From Solibacillus daqui (GTDB taxonomy: Bacteria > Bacillota > Bacilli > Bacillales_A > Planococcaceae), in NCBI RefSeq assembly GCF_028747805.1, contig NZ_CP114887.1, positions 3,266,001-3,330,000 of the forward strand: a stretch of 64,000 bases of DNA. The letters are read 5' to 3'. The notes beneath the pieces are model-generated. The model saw nothing but the letters and a program-made list of their open reading frames with translations, was not told the DNA's origin and did not search any database. This document shows positions 7,865-15,321 of this stretch, piece after piece. Position numbers and translations under genes: made by a program. How positions within the stretch are numbered: position 1 is the first letter of the stretch; every line of letters begins with the position of its first letter.

Positions 7865-8881
7865 TTACTCTTCAAAATTTAGAACCCAAATTTGCTTCAA
7901 CGGTATCTCCGAACGAATTTCAATTGAAAGTTGGTCATAATGGTTAAAAATCTCTTTAATTACATCATTAGCATCCCATAGACGTAGTTTGAAAAATTGC
8001 TTAGGAATTTCTTTTGTAACAGTTGTTTTAAATCCGCGCCACGAAACTAATAAACCATAATCCGCACCTACATTACTCATCGTGCCAATTAATTGATCCA
8101 TCGCTGGTCTATCAACTGGTGCATCATGTGATTTTACTTGTACACAAATTTTTGTTCCGCCAAAACCTAATTCGCCTGAGGCTGCTAAAATATCTATACC
8201 ACCATCTGCCCCTTCTGGACTGCGATATGTTGTATATCCCTTTGCTTTTAAAATTTCTTCAATTAATCGTTCCATTCGATGTCCTTTGAATTTCTTTGTA
8301 ATATAGTCCGAAATTTGATCCAACATATGTTCTTCAATATTTTCAATAACATCTTCTTCATCATTTATTATTACCGGCTGCGGTTGATTTGAATGTTTCC
8401 ATCCATTATTGGCCATCGCCTTTAAACGAACTTCGGCATCATTCTTATGAATCTTACAAACGGTCATAAAAGCACCAAATGAATAGAGTAGATCCTGTTC
8501 AAAATTATCGCGCGGTATGTCAGTTGCAAACCACTTTACTTTTCTGTAATGGTAGTATGGGCTTCCTAACGTTTCATCAAAAGTATAGTCTCCTATAATC
8601 TCTCCAAAATGAATCGTACGGCTTCGTTTGCTTGGGAGTATGACCCAATCCCCTTTTTGCATTTTTGCTATAATCGGAAAAATTTGCGATGCCCAATTGA
8701 CCGCAGTTTTGGGCTTTGCTAATTCGTAATGATCAATTAAAAAATCTCGTAGATCGCTTTGAGCCTGAAATTCCCTTAGATCGACATTTAAATCATTCCA
8801 AGTTAAATACACACGCTCATCCTTTAAAAACTTATCTTCAAACTCACCTGCTGAACCAGCTCTAAATAGCCAAATACTCAT
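7865..8881 (-). CDS. Mrr-type restriction endonuclease
   Basis: 338 residues from the ATG at 8881, preferred over a GTG at 8893 because GGGGTG lies just before it. The C-terminal half has an Mrr_cat PD-(D/E)xK fold: ERLIEEILKAKGY (about 202), EGADGGIDILA (about 219, catalytic Asp) and ICVQVKSH (about 241, Gln-x-Lys). The N-terminal about 150 residues (SIWLFRAGSAGEFEDKF, KMQKGDWVILPSKR) look like a PUA/EVE-type module that may read modified bases. This combination fits a modification-dependent (type IV) enzyme. It is the last gene of the block, 122 bases beyond the DUF4145 gene. Type IV enzymes co-occurring with BREX (BrxU, for example) are known, but this one looks unrelated in fold. Confidence 0.8.
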   Translation of the reverse strand: MSIWLFRAGSAGEFEDKFLKDERVYLTWNDLNVDLREFQAQSDLRDFLIDHYELAKPKTAVNWASQIFPIIAKMQKGDWVILPSKRSRTIHFGEIIGDYTFDETLGSPYYHYRKVKWFATDIPRDNFEQDLLYSFGAFMTVCKIHKNDAEVRLKAMANNGWKHSNQPQPVIINDEEDVIENIEEHMLDQISDYITKKFKGHRMERLIEEILKAKGYTTYRSPEGADGGIDILAASGELGFGGTKICVQVKSHDAPVDRPAMDQLIGTMSNVGADYGLLVSWRGFKTTVTKEIPKQFFKLRLWDANDVIKEIFNHYDQLSIEIRSEIPLKQIWVLNFEE

Positions 8882-9015
8882 AGGACACCCCACATTGTTT
8901 TGAATAATATATTTTTCTTTTTGATTTTAATTGATTATCTTAACCACTTTAATAAAGCCAAACCAGTTTTAGTCTTAGAATTATATTTCCACATTTTGTA
9001 AAACTTTCATAAATG

Positions 9016-10083
9016 TTAAATTTCAACCTTTACAAACTCCATTCCCTTCACCTTTAACTGATTAAATAAATTCGCTAATGCCGTCTCGCCAACATTGCGG
9101 TACTTGCCTAATAGCACTAGCTCTTTTGGGAAATCCTTAACATGTAAGAAACCTTGCTCTTGTAACGAGTTAAGTAAGCTTGTTTGGCCAGGAAAGTTGT
9201 CCTTCGTTAACGCAACATTTCCTAATGCCTCTGTTAAAATAACAAAATCTGATTTGTAAAATAACAAGACTTCCCCGCGATATTGCTCCATCAATATTTT
9301 ACGTTTTTGTTCTTCTTCAACGAATAACCGTAATTCTTCAAAGAAGCATTCATCATTAGTCTCTTTAAAGCGCTTTACATGCTGGTAAATACCTTCTAAT
9401 TGATATGGCAGTTCACTCATAATGCGTGCTTGCTGTTCGCCATTCAAACGAATTAAAAATGTTGTGGATTTTGGGAAACGCTGTGGCAATAAAAATGCAT
9501 CACGTAAAAAATCCGGTATCTCAACAAATTGATCTTTATAGTAAATTCTACGACTAACCTTTTGCTCGGTTACAACATTTTCTGGCATCGGCTGTTTTTG
9601 CACAAACGTCTGCATTAATGCTTCAATATGTTCGATTAAATATTCCCTATCAGCCGCGCTTTTCTCAGGAACCGGCTCAATATAATCTGGAACCTCTATA
9701 TCTGGTGATGCATAAGTTTCTATAAACCATGTCAAAATCAAATGCTGATACTCCCAACAAGTTAATGCTTCTCTAATTAGCATTTTACGCGTACCATCAT
9801 GACTTGCTGAATTTCCTTGGCGCCGAACGAAGTGAATCGCATTATCCGTTGTTGGTGTAATGATACCTTCATTTTTTAACTTCATTTGTATTTCACCGAA
9901 ACTTAACTCGCTATGCTCAAGCCCTTCCAATTGTGCAACTTGACGAACTAATGTTTCCGCCATTGTTCGCGTTGTTTGCATCGCTGCTCTAGGTGAAACA
10001 AAAAGGAGCTTTTCGATATCTTGCGTTAGCTCAGCTAAATTTGGATTAATTCCGAATAAAATTTCTTGTAATTTTTGCGACAC
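9016..10083 (-). CDS. DUF4145 domain protein
   Basis: 355 residues, GTG start at 10083 overlapping the stop of the JAMM gene by one base (TAGTG), so translation is coupled. Residues about 10-125 form the DUF4145 helical domain also found at the N-terminus of type I restriction HsdR subunits: SPRAAMQTTRTMAETLVRQV and AIHFVRRQGNSASHDGTRKM. That family is HEPN-like, but no clear RxxxxH pair for RNase activity is seen. The remainder (130-355) is unassigned; it has a Glu/Pro linker and helical segments, with a C-terminal stretch of beta type. The gene belongs to the helicase-PC4-JAMM-DUF4145 unit. A regulatory or sensing role is inference. Confidence 0.65.
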   Translation of the reverse strand: MSQKLQEILFGINPNLAELTQDIEKLLFVSPRAAMQTTRTMAETLVRQVAQLEGLEHSELSFGEIQMKLKNEGIITPTTDNAIHFVRRQGNSASHDGTRKMLIREALTCWEYQHLILTWFIETYASPDIEVPDYIEPVPEKSAADREYLIEHIEALMQTFVQKQPMPENVVTEQKVSRRIYYKDQFVEIPDFLRDAFLLPQRFPKSTTFLIRLNGEQQARIMSELPYQLEGIYQHVKRFKETNDECFFEELRLFVEEEQKRKILMEQYRGEVLLFYKSDFVILTEALGNVALTKDNFPGQTSLLNSLQEQGFLHVKDFPKELVLLGKYRNVGETALANLFNQLKVKGMEFVKVEI

Positions 10084-10859
10084 TATTTCACACCTACCGA
10101 CTTAATTTTTTCAATCAAATATGGGATTTTTTCTTTATACTTATCTTTGTTTGCTAATCGTAAAGAATACTCTAGCTTTTTCAAATGATACATTGCTTCC
10201 TTAGGTAGTTCTTCTATAATTTGGCCTTGTTCATATAGTAGTAGGCTCATTTCTACTTCAGACGAATATAATTTGATTTCTTCTAAAGCACTTCCAGTCC
10301 ATTTGTAAGCACGTACTGCAAAATCATAATCTCTATAGTGACCGTGAATAATGTGTCCGTCTTTTCCCATTAATTCTGCTTTAGGTGGTTCATTATCTTT
10401 TGCATTTTTTTCTTCAAAAAAACGATATTGCATATCTGTTAAATATTCATACTTTAACGTTGTATTTTTATCTACATCTTTACTTTTCACAATTGCAAAT
10501 ATTACTTCTATATTAGAGTTAATATCCTTTGCTACTCGAAGATCCCCCATACTCGGATCTGCCCACTCATCAAATATTTCATCGTATGGATGACTATGAT
10601 AATAAGCAACAAAGTCACTTGTTGTCACAAGCTTCCTCGCTTCCTTGACAATATCATTTACTTTCTCATTTGCCTTTACACTTGAAGCTGTTTTATTTAG
10701 TACATTCGCAACGGGAAAAGTATACTCACCAACTGCAGTACCATCTTGCTCACCAAATATTAAACCAAAGCATTCTTTTTGCTGCCCGCGCTTTGGATAA
10801 TGGCTAATACAGTCAAGTAGCATGGTCGTTAATGTATTATTGATTAGTTCTAAGTGCAT
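10083..10859 (-). CDS. JAB/MPN (JAMM) metallopeptidase-like protein
   Basis: 258 residues from the ATG at 10859, chosen over an upstream start at 10913 because GGAGGG lies directly before it. The JAMM zinc site is visible: ECFGLIFGE (glutamate at the strand end) and YYHSHPYDEIFDEWADPSMG followed by Asp, that is H-x-H...S-x-x-D, with a longer spacing between the histidines and the serine than the classic motif. JAMM enzymes cleave isopeptide or peptide bonds of ubiquitin-like proteins; in bacteria they occur in CBASS and ubiquitin-like operons with E1/E2 enzymes, none of which are present here. The C-terminal 90 residues (VRAYKWTGSALEEIKLYSSE) are unassigned. It lies within the helicase operon. 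Confidence 0.75.
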   Translation of the reverse strand: MHLELINNTLTTMLLDCISHYPKRGQQKECFGLIFGEQDGTAVGEYTFPVANVLNKTASSVKANEKVNDIVKEARKLVTTSDFVAYYHSHPYDEIFDEWADPSMGDLRVAKDINSNIEVIFAIVKSKDVDKNTTLKYEYLTDMQYRFFEEKNAKDNEPPKAELMGKDGHIIHGHYRDYDFAVRAYKWTGSALEEIKLYSSEVEMSLLLYEQGQIIEELPKEAMYHLKKLEYSLRLANKDKYKEKIPYLIEKIKSVGVK

Positions 10860-10930
10860 AAAAAATCCCTCCATATCTTTATTTAAAATGAAAGCGTACC
10901 AGTATAAAAACATGATACGCTTCCTTTTTG

Positions 10931-11146
10931 TTATATTTGATTTAATAAGCCCTTTAACGCTTTAAACTCTTCCTCTGACAACGTAACACCCTTCCCCATC
11001 TTTTCACGATTAGGCGCCCATTCACGGATGTCATACTTCGGTGCATTACCGTTCCAGCTAATATGATTTAGTTCTTTCTTCCAACCCTTAGATGATTCTG
11101 ATAGTACGCCGATATGCTCAACAACTTCGTATTTTATTTCTGCCAT
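10931..11146 (-). CDS. YdbC-like PC4-family single-strand nucleic-acid-binding protein
   Basis: 71 residues. It matches the YdbC/PC4-like family of Firmicutes: KELNHISWNGNAPKYDIREW followed by KMGKGVTLSEEEFKALKGLL. These proteins dimerise and bind single-stranded DNA through a beta-sheet. Family members are usually stand-alone chromosomal genes. Here the start lies 6 bases after the stop of the SNF2-type helicase, so the two are very likely co-translated. A role in binding the helicase's single-stranded product is inference. The family assignment is by recognition of the conserved motif. Confidence 0.8.
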   Translation of the reverse strand: MAEIKYEVVEHIGVLSESSKGWKKELNHISWNGNAPKYDIREWAPNREKMGKGVTLSEEEFKALKGLLNQI

Positions 11147-11152
11147 TGATCT

Positions 11153-14100
11153 TTATACCCCCACTAATTGTTCCATTTTTATTTCTTCAATAATTTTTCC
11201 TTGCTGTAATACATAAATATAGACTGAACCATTCAATTCTTTATAATCCTCTAGAATAATTTGCTCATCTAATGCTTTTAATGATGGTGTTACTAAAATA
11301 AAGCGCGTATTTCCATCCGCTTCTTCACTTGTGAAATCAACCAGTCCGTATGCTTTTTTTTCACGAATATTTAATCGACCATTGTCATTTTCGTATTGCT
11401 TCACATTATTTACATAATCAGCCGGTATTATCCGTGCAGCACTACTAATCGGTTGTACATGTAATTGCGTAAGCGATTTAATCGATTGTAATTGGATGCT
11501 TCGCTCTCGTTCGATATCCTCTAAACGTTCTTTACTGCGCTCTTCTAAATCTTCAATTTGCGTGTATGTTTGATTAATTAATGCGCTATTTTTATTGTTC
11601 GGATTGTCTTCTAAATAGTTCGTTAAACGTTCCTGTAATACTTGCATTTGTTCATCAAATGAGCGACGTAAATACGTGCTTTTTCGATTTAAATAATCAT
11701 CACGCTTCATTTGAACGGATTGCAGCACTTTTTTCGCTTGAATAATTGACTCTCGTTTAAACGATTTATCTTCGTTAGCTTCACTATTTACAAACTTTAA
11801 TGGCTGTTGGAATAAGAAATACGGGTCGATTTGAATAAATTTTCCTGTTTCTCTTTTAGCAAGTAACATCAATTCCTGCTCCAATTCACGACTATTCCCA
11901 TCGACAACACTTATACGACTTAATTCAATAATTAATGGCTCACTTACAGTTGCTTTTACATTACAAACAGGCAATGCAACCTGCTGTAACTCCTGACTTG
12001 CTAGTTCCATTGCTAGTTTCTTGACAGGATGATCATTAGGCAGTAGTGTTACATCTTCCGTCTGTTTAGATGCACTTAATGAAAATCTTAACGATTCGTC
12101 TGTTCGTAATGCATATTTCTTTCTCTTTATTAATTCACGAATATTTTTAGGGAAACGATCTATTCGAACAGTTTTGCTATCATTTGAAAAATTCAATTTG
12201 ATTCGAGAAGTTTCAAATTGCTTTACGGCAAATTCACCATATACTCGCGGTGGCATACTACTTATTGAAATTTCTTGATATGCCCTTCTCGCTCCAGGTA
12301 AATCAAAGCTAGAGTCATCTAAACGCTCTTGTTTCGCTATTTCTAATAAGCGTTTATGTTCATCAGAAAACGTTTTTTCCATCGTCGCCACAAGCTCATC
12401 TAGATTTTCGCGCCCACTAATCGCACGTTCCATTAAATTCGCCAAATCTATATTATTTTCTTCGAGTACCTCACCGATAAAATCATAAACTTGATCTTGT
12501 CCTAAGTCTTCACGCATTTGATCCATTTTCGTTAATAAACGAATTAGTACGTCACCTTCTCTTGTATTACTCGCAACTAGATTGAAAATAAATACTTCAT
12601 TCTTCTGCCCAATACGGTGAATACGCCCCATACGCTGCTCTAATCGGTTCGGATTCCACGGGATGTCATAGTTAATCATTTGATTACAGAACTGAAGGTT
12701 AATAGATTCTCCACCGGCATCTGTTGCCAGCATAATTTGCACATCATTACGGAATTTTTCAACCTGTTCACGACGCTGATCCATTGAGAAATCACCGACA
12801 ATCTTCGTTATTTCAGGTACGTGATTTAATAGCTTTCGTTCTAGGTAATACAACGTGTCCTTCGACTCTGTAAAAATTAAAATCTTCTCTCCTTTAGAAA
12901 GCAATCCATCTTCACCAAATAAAGTACTTTCTAATTCTGCATACTTAACCTCTACATCTTGATAAACTAGTCTTTCTGCTTTCTGAACCAAATCATATAA
13001 AATCGAAATTTCAACACGTAATTCCTCAATATCAATGACATCTGTTTCACCTTCAATTAGTGCTTCAACTTCCTCTTGCTCATCAATCGAAAGTTCGTCG
13101 TATTCAAAAGGTTCAACTATTTTAACTGTTGATAGTTCCGATTCAAGTAATTCTTCTAATTTTCCTTTTCGCCGTTTTAACGATAAATAAATCGCGTCAA
13201 TCGATGAACTTAAACGACGCTGCAAAATCATCATCGCAAATGCAACATTCGGTTTATTATTTTGCTTGGCACGATTAAAATGTTCCCGCGCATACGCAGT
13301 TACTTCTTCATAAAGCTCTTGTTCCTCATAGCTTAAGTCGAATGCAATTGTTTTCGTTGTACGCTTCGGGAATAACGGAGTGCCATCAAAGTTCTTCATC
13401 GTTTCTTTTAAACGACGAATTACAAATGGATTACTCTTTTCGTAAATAGAATCTCCCGTATTTAATCGTGAAAAAATATCATGATCGACTAAGCTCATCA
13501 AATGACGGAAGTTCTCTTTATCCCCTTTATGCGGTGTAGCAGTCAACAATAAGCAATGCTCTGTATGGCGAAGTAAACTTTCTCCTAGCTGATAAATCTT
13601 TGTTCGACTAATTTTCCGATTCTTCACACCATGCGTATAGGCAGCCATTTTATGCGCCTCATCGACAATAACTAAATCAAAATTAGCCTTCATTATGTAC
13701 GATTTAATCTCTTCTCTTGCAGCCCAATAAAGTGATGAAATAATTTTGTCATGTAATTCAAAAGGGTTCACTTCGCTCGAACTATTCAACAGACTTCGAT
13801 TGACAATCATAAACTCATCCCCGAACTTATCCTTTAATTCCTCCTGCCATTGCTTTAATACTAATGGAGGAACTAAAATCAAAACTCGCTCGGTAGCTTG
13901 TCTTGCTATTAATTCGCGAATTAACATACCCGACATAATCGTTTTCCCTGCCCCTGGATCATCGGCAAGTAAATAACGTACTTGTGGAGATTGTAGCATT
14001 CGACTGTAAACAGCTTCAATTTGATGCGGAAGCGGAATGACCTTTTTATTGCCACGCGCTCGGGATTGTGAGTATTTTTCTTCCGTTTTTAAAATGTAAT

Positions 14101-14326
14101 ACTGTAAATAATGTTGTAAGCGCTTGGCATTGAATGTACTTTTTTCTTCTTGAATATTTTCCAATTGGCTAAGCTGAACTTTATCTAAATACTGTTCATA
14201 ATACTTATTGGTTTTACGTCCAATCGATTCTACTAAATATAAATCTTCATCGATTTCTTCAAAGTGCTTAATTTCTACTATTTCTGGCCAGAATGAACCT
14301 TTGATAATTTCTCCAATCTTAAGCAT
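11153..14326 (-). CDS. SNF2-family helicase of the BrxHII/DrmD type
   Basis: 1057 residues, ATG after GAGAGGTG. Two RecA-like helicase domains with motifs in order: Walker A LADDPGAGKTIMSG (about 120), DEAH in VIVDEAHKMAA (about 220), LLTATPHKGDKENF (about 260), and the C-terminal motif INYDIPWNPNRLEQRMGRIH (about 552). The C-terminal 400 residues contain coiled coil (about 840-920) and a beta-rich end. SNF2-type proteins of this size accompany defence systems: BrxHII in BREX types 3 and 5 and DrmD in DISARM. There is no DISARM methylase or DrmA/B/C nearby, so a BREX link is favoured. It starts about 1 kb after pglZ, across a terminator and a broken gene, so it may have its own promoter in 14327-14470. 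Confidence 0.85.
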   Translation of the reverse strand: MLKIGEIIKGSFWPEIVEIKHFEEIDEDLYLVESIGRKTNKYYEQYLDKVQLSQLENIQEEKSTFNAKRLQHYLQYYILKTEEKYSQSRARGNKKVIPLPHQIEAVYSRMLQSPQVRYLLADDPGAGKTIMSGMLIRELIARQATERVLILVPPLVLKQWQEELKDKFGDEFMIVNRSLLNSSSEVNPFELHDKIISSLYWAAREEIKSYIMKANFDLVIVDEAHKMAAYTHGVKNRKISRTKIYQLGESLLRHTEHCLLLTATPHKGDKENFRHLMSLVDHDIFSRLNTGDSIYEKSNPFVIRRLKETMKNFDGTPLFPKRTTKTIAFDLSYEEQELYEEVTAYAREHFNRAKQNNKPNVAFAMMILQRRLSSSIDAIYLSLKRRKGKLEELLESELSTVKIVEPFEYDELSIDEQEEVEALIEGETDVIDIEELRVEISILYDLVQKAERLVYQDVEVKYAELESTLFGEDGLLSKGEKILIFTESKDTLYYLERKLLNHVPEITKIVGDFSMDQRREQVEKFRNDVQIMLATDAGGESINLQFCNQMINYDIPWNPNRLEQRMGRIHRIGQKNEVFIFNLVASNTREGDVLIRLLTKMDQMREDLGQDQVYDFIGEVLEENNIDLANLMERAISGRENLDELVATMEKTFSDEHKRLLEIAKQERLDDSSFDLPGARRAYQEISISSMPPRVYGEFAVKQFETSRIKLNFSNDSKTVRIDRFPKNIRELIKRKKYALRTDESLRFSLSASKQTEDVTLLPNDHPVKKLAMELASQELQQVALPVCNVKATVSEPLIIELSRISVVDGNSRELEQELMLLAKRETGKFIQIDPYFLFQQPLKFVNSEANEDKSFKRESIIQAKKVLQSVQMKRDDYLNRKSTYLRRSFDEQMQVLQERLTNYLEDNPNNKNSALINQTYTQIEDLEERSKERLEDIERERSIQLQSIKSLTQLHVQPISSAARIIPADYVNNVKQYENDNGRLNIREKKAYGLVDFTSEEADGNTRFILVTPSLKALDEQIILEDYKELNGSVYIYVLQQGKIIEEIKMEQLVGV

Positions 14327-14470
14327 GCTTTCACCTCTCTAAGTAAATCATCATAGTTATCTATAGATATCTTTTGAGATTGTATTAAGTATATTTCAGT
14401 AAAACAATATTTTATTTCCTTAAAAAATAATAAGATGACATTAAATCATACTTTGAAATTCATTAATAAT
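14327..14470. promoter_or_regulatory. Likely promoter region of the helicase operon
   Basis: 144 AT-rich bases between the broken gene and the helicase start. With the terminator after pglZ, this is the nearest place for a promoter serving helicase to endonuclease. I do not identify a specific -35/-10 pair. Confidence 0.3.
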
Positions 14471-15145
14471 TTAGTGTAACGGATTACTTACATCTTTATA
14501 ATTTCTTGTCTCTAATACTCTAAAATCTAGAGATTCTATACTATTTAAGTGATCTATTTTAGGATAATCATTATTTTTCCCTACACAAACTACCGCAAAT
14601 TTATCCGTTCCAGATTTCTTAAATCCTAGAGATTCTAAATCCGATTGTTCTATTTCTGCTCCATGATATGAAACAATTAGAGCGTCATAATTTTGATTAT
14701 TAATAATACTCTCTGGAAATTGTATGTACTCGTAATTTCCAGGAAATAGCATCTGTTTACTTTCGGTCTTGATAACTAAAATCAATCCTAAGTTATTCGC
14801 AGTTGTATAAGAAACATCTCTCCGCCACTCAAGACAACATCGAATATCTTGACTCCTACAAATATCACATTCTTTCCAATAACCATTTCCCTTACCTTTT
14901 CCTAATTTAAAATATGTATTATCGCTAATGATTTGTCCATTTAAATCATTAGCGATAAAAATTGATGTTACATTTGAATTAACAGTTAAAAATGCGGCCA
15001 GTCTTTTTGCACCATTACTAGGGTTATTCGGTAGTTCTGGAACAATCCAAGTTGTCTCAAATTGTTCCTAAGTTAAATTTACATTAATTCTAACTATATC
15101 ATTTTTTAAATCGTACTTAGCTGCAATAAACAAATTGCTACTCAT
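14471..15145 (-). pseudogene. Unknown gene broken by one amber codon
   Basis: From ATG at 15145 (after GAGGGGGATG) the frame reads 25 residues (MSSNLFIAAKYDLKNDIVRI...) to a TAG at 15068-15070, then continues open in the same frame for about 199 codons to the stop at 14471. No frameshift is seen. The conceptual product of 224 residues has a Cys cluster (CDICRSQDIRCC) and an alpha/beta C-terminal half (YDALIVSYHGAEIEQSDLES). I do not recognise the family. The long downstream frame without another stop suggests a recent nonsense change. A TTG at 14785 could give a 104-residue fragment. The gene sits between pglZ and the helicase. Readthrough or a base-calling error are alternatives. Confidence 0.65.
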
Positions 15146-15264
15146 ACTACATCCCCCTCATGATTTTCTTTGTCTAAACTTATTTCTTTCATGTCTACCA
15201 AATTATTTAGAAATGTTATATTTTACATTACATTCAATATATCCCAAATATTAAATAACTCTCT

Positions 15265-15307
15265 AAAAAAAGTCCTTCAGCTAGGATACCTATCTAACAA
15301 AAGGACT
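15265..15307 (-). terminator. Terminator after pglZ
   Basis: AGTCCTT (15271-15277) pairs with AAGGACT (15301-15307); on the minus strand the stem runs into a seven-T tract. It begins 15 bases after the pglZ stop and would separate the BREX core transcript from the downstream genes. Confidence 0.75.
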
Positions 15308-15321
15308 CATTACTCATTTTT

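Noticed and set aside
11153..14326. DISARM system based on a DrmD-like helicase
   Set aside because: No DrmA, DrmB, DrmC or DISARM methylase gene is present; the methylase here is PglX next to pglZ, brxC, brxB and brxA.
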